Origin: CP2-2F sp034436355
GTDB lineage: Bacteria; Chloroflexota; Anaerolineae; Aggregatilineales; UBA2796
Assembly: GCA_034436355.1 (NCBI GenBank)
Contig: DAOTVQ010000031.1
Location: 18,241-82,240, forward strand
Length of the DNA: 64,000 nucleotides
Reading direction: 5' to 3'
This document shows, one piece after another, positions 42,947 to 51,425 of this stretch. The notes beneath the pieces were generated by a model, which ran no database searches, was not told the DNA's origin, and was given only the letters and a program-made list of their open reading frames with translations. How positions within the stretch are numbered: the first letter of the stretch is position 1; each line of letters starts with the position of its first letter. A program made the position numbers and the translations under genes.

Positions 42947-44096
42947 GTCGGTTGCCTTTCGGGCTGGGCGTGCGGCACGCGGGCTGTGGGAGCGGCGCGG
43001 CGTGTGGCTGCGCGGTGCGCTCTTGGTGCTGATCTTGCTCAACCTAGCGCCTGCCCGCGCCCGCCTATTGCCAGAGCCGCCGCAAGTCGTCCAGACGGAG
43101 CATCCCATCCTGTGTATGCACACGCGCCTTGTGGATGAGGTGGAAGACGTGAAGGTGTGGCGCACGCTGCAAATGGTGCGCGAGCTGGGCGCGCCTGCCA
43201 TTGTCGAACTGTTCCCGTGGGCATACATTCAGCCGCGAGAGGGCGCCTACGACTGGCATCACCCTGATCGGATCATCCGCCTAGCGCGCCAGCAAGGCTT
43301 GACGGTCATCGCCCGTTTGGGCATTGTGCCTGCTTGGGCGCGCCCTGATCCGCGCTTGCAACAGACCTCGCTGAACTATCTGCCACCAGCGCACTACGCC
43401 GATTACGCCGCCTTCGTGGCAGCTTTCGCGGCACGCTACCGCGACTCGGTGACGCACATCATCCCTTGGAACGAGCCGAATTTGTACTTTGAGTGGGGCT
43501 TTCGGCAAGTTTCGCCAGAGGAATACGTTGAATTCCTCAAACTGATTTACACAGCGGCAAAGGCTGCCAACCCGGCTGTCCAGATTCTTGGCGCAGCCTT
43601 AGCGCCAACCCTTGAGCCTGAAAACAGCGCCAACGGCATGGATGACCTGATCTACCTGCGGCGTATGTATGCGGCGGGCGGCGCTGCCTACTTTGACGGG
43701 CTGGCTGTGCATACTTACGGCTTCACCTTGCCACCCGACGATCCGCCCGCGCCCGACCGCCTAAATTTCCGCCGCTATGAGCTACTGCACGCCATCATGC
43801 GCGAATTCGGCGACGGCGTGAAGCCCGTCTACATCACCGAGAGCAGTTGGAACGATCATCCGCGTTGGGTGAACGCCGTGCGCCCCAGCCAGCGGATCGC
43901 ATACACGCTGGCTGCCCTAGACTACGCTGAATCCACCTGGCAGAACGTCCGCCACCTGTGCTTTTGGTTCTTCCGCGCTGCGACGCTCTACCGCAACTAT
44001 ATGGATGGCTATGCCTTTGTGACCGTTGAGTTTCGCCCGCGCCCGATCTATGAGGAAGTGCAGCGTTGGGCGCGTGGTTGGGATTCTGCGCCATGA
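42933..44096 (+). CDS. Clan GH-A glycoside hydrolase-like protein (GH39/GH5-type)
   Basis: 387 residues. A hydrophobic N-terminal anchor or signal (GALLVLILLNLAPARA, about 29-44) is followed by a TIM-barrel of cellulase/GH39-like type. The likely acid/base is E181 in IIPWNEPNLYFEW, and the nucleophile E303 in VYITESSWNDH; both are at the ends of strands 4 and 7 as expected for clan GH-A. It presumably acts outside the membrane on a glycan. Substrate cannot be inferred. Its TGA overlaps the ATG of the binding-protein gene (ATGA at 44093-44096). Confidence 0.85.
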   Translation: MHAPESVAFRAGRAARGLWERRGVWLRGALLVLILLNLAPARARLLPEPPQVVQTEHPILCMHTRLVDEVEDVKVWRTLQMVRELGAPAIVELFPWAYIQPREGAYDWHHPDRIIRLARQQGLTVIARLGIVPAWARPDPRLQQTSLNYLPPAHYADYAAFVAAFAARYRDSVTHIIPWNEPNLYFEWGFRQVSPEEYVEFLKLIYTAAKAANPAVQILGAALAPTLEPENSANGMDDLIYLRRMYAAGGAAYFDGLAVHTYGFTLPPDDPPAPDRLNFRRYELLHAIMREFGDGVKPVYITESSWNDHPRWVNAVRPSQRIAYTLAALDYAESTWQNVRHLCFWFFRAATLYRNYMDGYAFVTVEFRPRPIYEEVQRWARGWDSAP

Positions 44097-44908
44097 AGCG
44101 CTATCCGACGCGCAACGCCTTCACCTTCCACCTGCTGCGCCGCCTGCTGATCACGCTGTGCTGCGCCTTTCTGTTCGTGCAGGGCGTGCGCTATGGGCGC
44201 TACCACTTCCGCCCTGACCTAAGCTGGCAGCGCGTGCAAGCCAGCGGCGTGCTGATCGTTGGCATGGATACGAGCTACTATCCTTTTGCCGTCATGACGG
44301 GTGAGGACATCCGCGGTTTGGATGTGGATATCGCCCTTGAGGTAGCGCGCCGACTGGGTGTGCGGATGCAGGTTGCGCCGATGGGCGTGGATGGACTCTA
44401 CGATGCGCTGCATACAGGCATTGTAGACGTGCTGATCTCAGCCTTGCCCTTCGATCCGTTCCGCCTTGATGCTTTCGTTTACACCCGTCCATACATAGAC
44501 GCGGGCTATTTCCTCGTCTCTCGCGGTGGCAGCTACCAAAGGATGCCCGATCTGGACGGCAAGCGCTTGGCGGTGGCGTATGGCAGCCTTGGTGATGAGC
44601 AAGCGCGCCGTTGGCTGCGCCGCTTGGGCAGCTTGAGCCTTCAGCACCACGCAGAGCCGAATGCGGCATTGGCAGCGGTCTTAGCAGGCGAGGCGGAGGC
44701 TGCCCTAGTGGATTACCTTTCGGCACGGCTGTGGCTGCGCGAACACGCCGCGTCTGATCTGGTCATTGCAGCGCAACCGACCTACTCGGAAGGCTATGCA
44801 GCGGTGCTGCGCGTCCGCGATTTGGCGCTGGCAGGCAAGATCAACGCGGCGCTGGAAGCCATGGCAGCCGATGGCACGCTGGCAGCCATCCTTGCCAAGT
44901 GGCTGTAG
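44093..44908 (+). CDS. Extracellular solute-binding protein, family 3
   Basis: 271 residues from the ATG at 44093. One N-terminal hydrophobic helix (LLITLCCAFLFVQGV, about 19-33) acts as a signal anchor. The remainder is the two-lobed SBP_bac_3 fold: VLIVGMDTSYYPFAV, RGLDVDIALEVARRLGVRMQV, GLYDALHTGIVDVLISALP, FVYTRPYIDAGYFLV, KRLAVAYGSLGDEQARRWL and LAGEAEAALVDYLSARLWL. Such proteins bind polar amino acids or other small solutes. No ABC transporter partner is adjacent. It may instead be a ligand sensor linked to the glycosidase-like protein with which it is co-translated. Confidence 0.87.
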   Translation: MKRYPTRNAFTFHLLRRLLITLCCAFLFVQGVRYGRYHFRPDLSWQRVQASGVLIVGMDTSYYPFAVMTGEDIRGLDVDIALEVARRLGVRMQVAPMGVDGLYDALHTGIVDVLISALPFDPFRLDAFVYTRPYIDAGYFLVSRGGSYQRMPDLDGKRLAVAYGSLGDEQARRWLRRLGSLSLQHHAEPNAALAAVLAGEAEAALVDYLSARLWLREHAASDLVIAAQPTYSEGYAAVLRVRDLALAGKINAALEAMAADGTLAAILAKWL

Positions 44909-44913
44909 GTGTG

Positions 44914-44950
44914 GTGCCTCACCCATGCCGAGTCAGCGTGTGTGAGGCAC
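44914..44950. terminator. Stem-loop between convergent genes
   Basis: A perfect 9-bp stem (44914-44922 and 44942-44950) with a 19-nt loop lies in the 58-bp gap between the binding-protein gene and the penicillin acylase gene. No U-tract. Confidence 0.5.
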
Positions 44951-44966
44951 AGCGCGCCCTCGCTGG

Positions 44967-47507
44967 TTAGTTGCCGCGCAGCGTCAGCGTCTCCACCGCC
45001 GCCGCCTCAACCGCCGCACGGCTAAAGCGCAGCGGCAGATTCTCAAAGCGCGCCCAACGCTCCACTAGGTTGCGGTAGTGTGGGCTGGCAGGATGCCCGC
45101 TTTGCCCGGTGCTGTGAATGCCAACGCTGTTCTCCAGATCGGCAAAGTCTATGATCATCCGCATCATCGAGATATTGCTGACGAGGAACGGATCATCCTC
45201 ATAGCTGCTGGTGCGGTGAATGGTTGCTGCGCTGCCGCCGACTGGCACCCCTGTGATGTTCACGTAATCTTCAATCAGGCTGATGCCGCTTAAGCCAAGC
45301 GGATTGCTGATGAAGTTAACCTGATGCAGGGCGTCCCAACGCCACTTGGTGAAATCTGCGCCCAAGCGCGCCGCCACAGCCTGATAGCCTGCCGCCAGCG
45401 CTTGGCGCAGGATTTGGTCGCGCCCTTCCACCGCTTCTGTGGTGATGTCATCCCACCACGCCGCCTCAGGCTGATCGAACAGGCGTGCAGTTGGCCACAG
45501 AAACTGCCCGTTGACCACCACCCGCTTGCCAAACTCATCTGACCACAGGCGGGCAGCCAGCTCACGCTCAAAGGCGGCAAACCAAGCGGCTTGCCCGCTT
45601 TCGGTGCGCATGTCGAAATCCCACGCACGCAGCCAATCTAGGGCAGCCGCCGAGAGCGCCTCGCCGTGATCAAGGCTGAGTACCGTCGGCATGATCGCGG
45701 CGGCAAAGCCGTTGTAGGTGTCCTGCTGGATTGCGCTGAAGGTCTGCACGGTATGATCGGTACGCTCTAGCAGGCGCTCATGAATGCGCTGGCTGCGGTA
45801 GCCGTAATCGGCGTTGAAGTTGGTGAAGTAGTTCAGGTCTGTGCCAAAGCGCGCTTGCAGTTCGGCGGCGTAGGCGTCGGGTGCAATACGCTGGTTGGCA
45901 GCTACGATGTAGCCACGTTCAGGGTTATACAGGCGCGGCATGTGTTCGTAAGGCAAGTAGCCTTGCCAGTCGTAGCGCAGCGTGCTGCCATCCACTGGCG
46001 TTAAGCCGTCATGGTCAGCAGCGCGGATCGGCACGCGACCGGGCAGCACATAGCCAATGTTGCCGTCCACATCGGCGTAGATGAAGTTTTGGGAAGGCAC
46101 TTGCCAGCCCGCCAGCGCCGCACGGAAATCTTCCCAGTTTTGGGCGCGGTTAAGCGCCAGCAGCGCGCCGATCAAGTCGTAAGGTTCGGGATCGTTGCCC
46201 GCCCAGCGCAGCGCCAAGGGCTTGCCGCCACCATAGTTGGCATAGGCGGGCAAATCGGTGATGATCGGACCGAAAATGGTCTGCCGCACGCGCACAAAAG
46301 CGCTGTTCGGATCATCCCCAAAGCGGATTTCTTCATTAGCGATGCCCATCCGCATCCGCTCGCCATCCACGATGTATTGATTCGAGTCATTCGGATCAAC
46401 TTGAATGGCATAGAGGTCTTGTGTATCGGTGTGGGGCGTCGTTAAGCCCCAAGCGATGCGCCCATTATGCCCGATCAGGATGCCGGGCGCGCCGGGCAAG
46501 CTGAAGCCAACCACATCATAGGGGCATTCGGCGCTGACGGGCGCACAGTGCAGCCCAATGCTGTAGAACGACGAGGGCATTTGTGCATCGAGGTGCGGAT
46601 CGTTCGCCAAAAGCGGCTTACCGCTGGCAGTGCGCGTGCCGTTCACCACCCAACTGTTGCTGGCAGCCGATCCAAAGGCGCGCTCGATTTCAGCACCCTT
46701 GAAGCCGCTTGCTATGACTTGTTGCAGAATACCCAAGCGCTGCGGCGTGATCTGCTGTGTGCTTGGGCGGGAAATGGCAGGCAGCACGGGTAAATCTGCC
46801 TCCTGCAAAATGCTTTGCCGCATCTCAAACGGAAAAGCGGGCAGCCAGTCGCGCAGGAAGTCGGCAGCACGTTCCTCACCAAGCCGCGCTACAAGGTCAA
46901 GGTAGGTTAGCTCAAAGCCGAAGTTGCCAGAAAGCTGCCACGCCAGCACCTTGCCCCACGCCACGCTGTGCAGCGGTTCCCACGGCGCCACCGTGATATT
47001 GACGCCGGTCACGCCCAAGAGTGTGTACTCCAACGCCAGATCGGACGGACTGCGCCCGCCAATGTAGGCGTTCACGCCGCTGGCATAGGCATCTAGCACG
47101 CCGCGTGAAGCAGGTGAGAGCGCCCGCAGATCGTTTTCCGCCGCCTGTTTCCAGCCCATAGTGCGGATGAAGGCATCCGTCCGCAGCACGCTCTCTACGC
47201 GCCCGGTCAGCTCGCCAATGCGCCCTTGCCCAACGTGGCGCTGAAACTCCATTTGCCACCAGCGCTCTTGGGCGTGAACAACGCCTTGCGCGAAGAACAG
47301 ATCGCGTGTGGTGCTGGCATAAATATGCGCCACACCTTGCGCGTCGCGGTAGATAGTGATCGGTGCGCTGACGCCGGGCAAGGTTAGGCTGCCTGCCACC
47401 TGCGGCAGCGGACGCCGCAGTGTATGCAGCACAAAGCCACCCGCTGCTGCCACGATCAGCACGACGATCAAGAGGACTACGAGGAAGATACGCCTTAAAT
47501 GCTTCAC
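44967..47507 (-). CDS. Penicillin acylase-family N-terminal nucleophile hydrolase
   Basis: 846 residues from a GTG at 47507 with aaagg 8 nt upstream. An N-terminal signal or anchor helix (RRIFLVVLLIVVLIVAAAGGFVL) precedes the family: ITIYRDAQGVAHIYAST, FFAQGVVHAQERWWQMEFQRH and GRIGEL in the alpha-chain part. The autocatalytic cleavage and nucleophile site is S283 in GSAASNSWVV, which becomes the N-terminus of the beta chain. NDPHLDAQMPSSFY and FSLPGAPGILIGHNGRIAWGLTT follow. Members hydrolyse amide bonds in beta-lactams, N-acyl homoserine lactones or acylated amino compounds outside the membrane. Confidence 0.94.
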   Translation of the reverse strand: MKHLRRIFLVVLLIVVLIVAAAGGFVLHTLRRPLPQVAGSLTLPGVSAPITIYRDAQGVAHIYASTTRDLFFAQGVVHAQERWWQMEFQRHVGQGRIGELTGRVESVLRTDAFIRTMGWKQAAENDLRALSPASRGVLDAYASGVNAYIGGRSPSDLALEYTLLGVTGVNITVAPWEPLHSVAWGKVLAWQLSGNFGFELTYLDLVARLGEERAADFLRDWLPAFPFEMRQSILQEADLPVLPAISRPSTQQITPQRLGILQQVIASGFKGAEIERAFGSAASNSWVVNGTRTASGKPLLANDPHLDAQMPSSFYSIGLHCAPVSAECPYDVVGFSLPGAPGILIGHNGRIAWGLTTPHTDTQDLYAIQVDPNDSNQYIVDGERMRMGIANEEIRFGDDPNSAFVRVRQTIFGPIITDLPAYANYGGGKPLALRWAGNDPEPYDLIGALLALNRAQNWEDFRAALAGWQVPSQNFIYADVDGNIGYVLPGRVPIRAADHDGLTPVDGSTLRYDWQGYLPYEHMPRLYNPERGYIVAANQRIAPDAYAAELQARFGTDLNYFTNFNADYGYRSQRIHERLLERTDHTVQTFSAIQQDTYNGFAAAIMPTVLSLDHGEALSAAALDWLRAWDFDMRTESGQAAWFAAFERELAARLWSDEFGKRVVVNGQFLWPTARLFDQPEAAWWDDITTEAVEGRDQILRQALAAGYQAVAARLGADFTKWRWDALHQVNFISNPLGLSGISLIEDYVNITGVPVGGSAATIHRTSSYEDDPFLVSNISMMRMIIDFADLENSVGIHSTGQSGHPASPHYRNLVERWARFENLPLRFSRAAVEAAAVETLTLRGN

Positions 47508-47617
47508 AGTTGAACCTTTCGGGCAAAATGTCTTTTAAGAAGTTCTTATTCTAGCGCGTGGCAAATCAAGGCGCGATTCGGTATGATCGGCGCGAGGCTA
47601 GGAAACATTCACAGGGC

Positions 47618-48583
47618 ATGGCGAATCTAGAAAAAACTGCACAGCAGGCTAAACGCGCCGCTGCACGGGAAGCAAAAGTACGGCAAGGCTTAAGTGAACT
47701 TGCCCAATGGCTGCGCGATCTCGTTCGCGGCGGGCTTGGCGTTGAAGAAATCCGCCGTGCCGAGACGTGGAAAACTATCGCAGCGCGCCTGTGGGATTCT
47801 CAGGCGCAAGGTGTGGCGCGCCGCCTGACCGCCATCGGGGCGCTGGTTCAGCGTGAGGCGGATTGGTCGCCCGCACTGCTGGATGCCCTAGCCCGCCTGC
47901 ACCTTTTGGTGGAAGGCTATGCGCGGATTGATGCCCTGCCGCCTGAACAACAAGCCGATCTGCGGACGGCAGTTGGCTTCACCGAACAGCAGGCAGACCT
48001 GCTGACGCAGCAAGGCATCACTGACTTATGGCTTTCGCTGGGCAGACAAACCGAAATCACTGAGGATAAGGTGATCGGACAGCGTACATGGCTGCTTGGT
48101 TTGAACAGTGGAAAATTTGCCCTGTTGCTGGATTTTGCCCATCAAATGGTGCGCGACCAACTTGATCGCAGTTTCCCGCCTGCCACATGGTTACAGACCG
48201 CGTGCGTCTATTTCCCTAGCGCCTATCCTTTGCGCGCCCTGGCAAAACACCGCGAGGCTGTGCCAGCCGCACCAACGGCACTGCCGCACGGTTATCGGAC
48301 GCTGCGCGCCGCCTTCAGTGCCTATGCCGCCGCGCTCAGCGCGAACCTGTGGCTGGATTATTTCCCAATGCTCTTAGCGGATGTCACGCCTGTTTACGAA
48401 GACGGCGACAGGCTGCATCTTGTCGACTCTAACGGTGATAGGCTGCCTGTGCGTGTTTTGCCCGCCAACCTTGTTGTGCTGGCGATCAGCGGCGGCGCAC
48501 CGATCACACTCTTTGGCGAATATGATGGGCAAGCGTTTCTGCCCCTCAGTGCCTTCGCCCATGAAAGGCTTGTTATCCTATGA
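47618..48583 (+). CDS. Homologue of the C-terminal part of SWIM zinc-finger proteins, lacking the SWIM finger
   Basis: 321 residues from the ATG at 47618; a GTG at 47558 is possible but overlaps a likely -10 (TATGAT, 47582-47587). The segment QQAKRAAAREAKVRQGLSEL, WLRDLVRGGL, then RLWDSQAQGVARRL, and later QRTWLLGLNSGKFALLLDFA, VYFPSAYPLRAL and ITLFGEYDGQAFLPLSAF follow, in my recollection, the order of the region after the zinc finger in SWIM-domain proteins of Chloroflexota and actinobacteria. The CxCxnCxH finger itself is absent. Function is unknown. Its stop overlaps the start of the next gene. Confidence 0.72.
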   Translation: MANLEKTAQQAKRAAAREAKVRQGLSELAQWLRDLVRGGLGVEEIRRAETWKTIAARLWDSQAQGVARRLTAIGALVQREADWSPALLDALARLHLLVEGYARIDALPPEQQADLRTAVGFTEQQADLLTQQGITDLWLSLGRQTEITEDKVIGQRTWLLGLNSGKFALLLDFAHQMVRDQLDRSFPPATWLQTACVYFPSAYPLRALAKHREAVPAAPTALPHGYRTLRAAFSAYAAALSANLWLDYFPMLLADVTPVYEDGDRLHLVDSNGDRLPVRVLPANLVVLAISGGAPITLFGEYDGQAFLPLSAFAHERLVIL

Positions 48584-49482
48584 CCGATGCCTATTCCCTT
48601 GAAGATACGCAGCCCCGCCACATTCCGCTGCCCATTGAAGAAGAAGCAGCGCCAAGCGGTTGTGGCAACACCTTGCTGGTCGGCACGGTGGCGCTCTTCT
48701 TGCTCTTTATGTTCGTGGCGGTGGTTGGCTTAGCGGGCGTTGCCGGCTGGCGCGATGGCACTACCGCCCGCAGCACACAACGCGCCATCGCCCTTGCTGG
48801 CACCCTTGAAGGGCAGATGACGCTTGCCGCCAATGATATTGCCAATGGGCAGTTCAGCCTTGCCCGCGGACGCTGTCAATACATCCTAGAGCAGTTGCCC
48901 TTCAACCGTGAGGCAACCAACTGCCTTAGCACCGCGCAAGCAGGTTTGCTTGCCACCACCACACCGACGCCAGCACCACCTACCGCCACGCCCACGCCGC
49001 AGCCCGAAACGCCGACCGCCACACCGCAAAGCGGCGCCTTCACGCCTGAGGAACTTTTCGCACGTGGGCAGGAGGCACTCCGCCGCAGCGATTGGGAGAG
49101 CGCCATGAGCTGGCTTGAAGCGCTGCGCGCCTTGGATGGCACCTTCCGCCGCCGTGAGGTTGAGGATATGCTGGTGAACGCTTATCAGGCGCTTGGCAAC
49201 CAATACCGCTTTGAGGGACGCCTGAGCGAGATGGTCATCGTGATCGAGAAGGCGCTCAAAATCCGCGCCCTGCCCGATACCGACTGGCAGTTCACCATCA
49301 ACGCGACCAAGCTCTACCTGAGCGCACGCGGCTACCTTGATGCCGGTAATTTTGCCCTTGCCGCGCAGGTCTTTGCCAGTTTGATGGAGATTGCGCCAAG
49401 CTACCTTAACACCCGTGAACTTGCTTGCCGCGCCTTTGCTTCCGCAGGCGATTCGGCAAATGCAGCGCGCTTTTGCCGCTAG
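48580..49482 (+). CDS. Membrane-anchored TPR-like protein with Thr/Pro linker
   Basis: 300 residues, starting within the previous stop (ATGA at 48580-48583). One membrane helix (TLLVGTVALFLLFMFVAVVGLAG, about 31-53) is followed by a helical repeat, then a Thr/Pro-rich linker (about 126-150). C-terminal TPR-like repeats follow (FARGQEALRRSDWESAMSWLEALRAL, LGNQYRFEGRLSEMVIVIEKALKIR, LDAGNFALAAQVFASLMEIAPSY). It is probably a scaffold on the outer face of the membrane. It is co-directional with the SH3b/beta-lactamase-like gene 12 bp downstream. Confidence 0.82.
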   Translation: MTDAYSLEDTQPRHIPLPIEEEAAPSGCGNTLLVGTVALFLLFMFVAVVGLAGVAGWRDGTTARSTQRAIALAGTLEGQMTLAANDIANGQFSLARGRCQYILEQLPFNREATNCLSTAQAGLLATTTPTPAPPTATPTPQPETPTATPQSGAFTPEELFARGQEALRRSDWESAMSWLEALRALDGTFRRREVEDMLVNAYQALGNQYRFEGRLSEMVIVIEKALKIRALPDTDWQFTINATKLYLSARGYLDAGNFALAAQVFASLMEIAPSYLNTRELACRAFASAGDSANAARFCR

Positions 49483-49494
49483 AAAGGTCACCCT

Positions 49495-51249
49495 ATGCGA
49501 CAAAACGCCTTTTCCCGCCTGAGCCTTGCCTTTGCCGTGCTGATGGTTGCCCTGTTCAGCCTGAGCGCGACAGCAGGGCAAGCGCCGCCCGAAGCTGAGG
49601 CGATCCAGCGTGCCAACTTGCGCGCCGGTCCCAGCATTGATTATCCTATCGTCGGTGAGATCACCAACGGGACGCGCTACCCGATCATCGGGCAGAGTGC
49701 GCGCTTCCCTTGGCTGCTGCTGCAACTGCCAGATCGGCAGGGCTGGGTTTACAAAGACCTTGTCAATGTGACGGGCAGCCTTGCCAATGTGCCATACACC
49801 GAGCAAATTCTGAACGTTCGCCCAACCGAGGCACCGCCTGATTCTTCCGCGCCAAGCGCCACGCCCTTCAGCGGCGGCGCGCCAATTATGGGGACGGCGC
49901 CCGTCCAAGCGCCTGAGTCCACACAAGACGTGCCGCCGCCAACCGTCGCTGCCGCTGTCTATGTCGAGGCGATCAACTATGCCAATGTGCGCTTCGGTCC
50001 CGGCACCGATTTTCCGCCCGTGGGCGAGATTCGGCGCGGTGAACTGTATGCCGTGCTGCGCCGCCATGCCACGTTCCCTTGGCTGGAGATCATCTACCCG
50101 AACTATGTGACAGGGCGCGCCTGGGTCTACCGCGAGACGGTCACCATCACGGGTGACCTGAACAGCGTGCCGCTGACCGACGAGCGCAGCTTTGGCTCAC
50201 CGATTCTGACGCCAACGCCGCAAGTCATCGTGACGGCGGAGCCGTTTTGGGCAGCCACGCCGCGCAGCACCACCAATCCAACGCTTGGCGTCCTAGCCGA
50301 ATCGGTTTATGCCCTGCTGGTCAGCAACGGCTTTGTGCCGTTCAGCAACAAGCAGGCGTCAGTCTTTCTGATGGACTTGCAGACGGGCGAGAGCATCAAC
50401 ATCAATCCGAACGTGGCATACAGTGGCGTCAGCCTGATCAAAGTGCCGCTATTGGTCGCCTTTTTCCGCAAAACGTCCTCTGCGCCAACGCCCCAGCAAG
50501 CGCGTCTGATGGCAGAGATGATCATCTGTAGCGAGAATTTGTCCTCCAATGCCCTGCTGCGGATTATCGGGGAAGGTGACGAGTATCGCGGTGCGCTGTA
50601 CGTCACCGAGACGATGCAAAGGCTTGGCTTGAAGAACACCTTCTTGGCAAACTCTTTCTTCACAGGCGCGGCAGTTGTGGGCGCCACGCCGACGCCACAG
50701 CCCTTTGTGCCAGTCCCGATTTCTGCCGATCAATCGCGCACCAACCCTGATTTTTCCAACCAGACCACGCCGGAAGATTTGGGCTGGCTGTTGGCAAACC
50801 TCTACTACTGTGCGCGGGATGGCAGTGGCGCGCTGACAGCAGCCTTCCCACAGGAGATTAACGATGTAGAGTGCCGCCGCATGATCCGCCTGCTGCGCGC
50901 CAACCGCATCAACGGCTTGATCGAGATGGGCTTGCCGCCGGATGCGCTCTTTGCCCGTAAGCACGGTTGGGCAGCCGAAACACACGGCGATATGGCGATT
51001 GTCTTCACACCACGCGGCGATTTCGTCCTGACGATGATGCTATTCAACCGCCAATGGCTGCAATTTGAGGAATCCTCGGCGGTGATGGCAGAAATAGCCC
51101 GCCAAAGCTACAATGCCTTCAACCCAGAGCAGCCCGTTAGCACGACGCGAGTCACCAGCATACCGTTGTGTTCTTTCGACGCCATTACTGCCCTAGACCC
51201 AACCTTGATCGCTGACTTGCAATTGCCCGATGTGGCATTTCCGCGCTAA
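49495..51249 (+). CDS. SH3b-domain protein with class A beta-lactamase-like serine hydrolase domain
   Basis: 584 residues. Signal peptide (LSLAFAVLMVALFSLSATAGQ, about 10-30), then two bacterial SH3 domains (about 34-100 and 160-226; both contain the RANLRAGPSIDYPIVGEI / YANVRFGPGTDFPPVGEI pattern). A linker and a beta-lactamase/D,D-peptidase-like domain (about 262-560) follow. The active-site motifs are SLIK (S313, K316), SSN (S350-N352) in the SDN position and KHGW (K489) in the KTG position. SH3b domains often bind peptidoglycan, so a cell-wall role is likely. The general-base glutamate of true class A beta-lactamases is not obvious, so it may be a peptidase-like or pseudo-enzyme. Confidence 0.88.
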   Translation: MRQNAFSRLSLAFAVLMVALFSLSATAGQAPPEAEAIQRANLRAGPSIDYPIVGEITNGTRYPIIGQSARFPWLLLQLPDRQGWVYKDLVNVTGSLANVPYTEQILNVRPTEAPPDSSAPSATPFSGGAPIMGTAPVQAPESTQDVPPPTVAAAVYVEAINYANVRFGPGTDFPPVGEIRRGELYAVLRRHATFPWLEIIYPNYVTGRAWVYRETVTITGDLNSVPLTDERSFGSPILTPTPQVIVTAEPFWAATPRSTTNPTLGVLAESVYALLVSNGFVPFSNKQASVFLMDLQTGESININPNVAYSGVSLIKVPLLVAFFRKTSSAPTPQQARLMAEMIICSENLSSNALLRIIGEGDEYRGALYVTETMQRLGLKNTFLANSFFTGAAVVGATPTPQPFVPVPISADQSRTNPDFSNQTTPEDLGWLLANLYYCARDGSGALTAAFPQEINDVECRRMIRLLRANRINGLIEMGLPPDALFARKHGWAAETHGDMAIVFTPRGDFVLTMMLFNRQWLQFEESSAVMAEIARQSYNAFNPEQPVSTTRVTSIPLCSFDAITALDPTLIADLQLPDVAFPR

Positions 51250-51262
51250 CCTAGGTGAAAAA

Positions 51263-51301
51263 GGTGTGCATTCCCTGCGCTTTTGCACAGAAATGCACAC
51301 C
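51263..51301 (+). terminator. Stem-loop after the beta-lactamase-like gene
   Basis: A perfect 10-bp stem (51263-51272 and 51292-51301) with a 19-nt loop lies 13 nt after the stop. No U-tract follows. Confidence 0.5.
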
Positions 51302-51361
51302 CCTAGCTTGGTCATTGGGTCAGTTTTAAGAAAAATCGCGCCTTAAGCCAAGCCTTAAAGA

Positions 51362-51387
51362 TTGACTGTCGGTTTTTGCGTTACAAT
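51362..51387 (+). promoter_or_regulatory. Candidate promoter of the Ser/Thr kinase gene
   Basis: TTGACT (51362-51367) and TACAAT (51382-51387) are good boxes, but the 14-bp spacer is short. It would give a leader of about 32 nt before the ATG at 51426. Confidence 0.5.
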
Positions 51388-51425
51388 TGCGCGCAAGTTT
51401 ATTGGCGCTGAAAGAAGCCTGCATT

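Noticed and set aside
48886..50067. 393-codon minus-strand frame opposite the TPR and SH3b genes
   Set aside because: Composition and lack of motifs indicate an antisense shadow.
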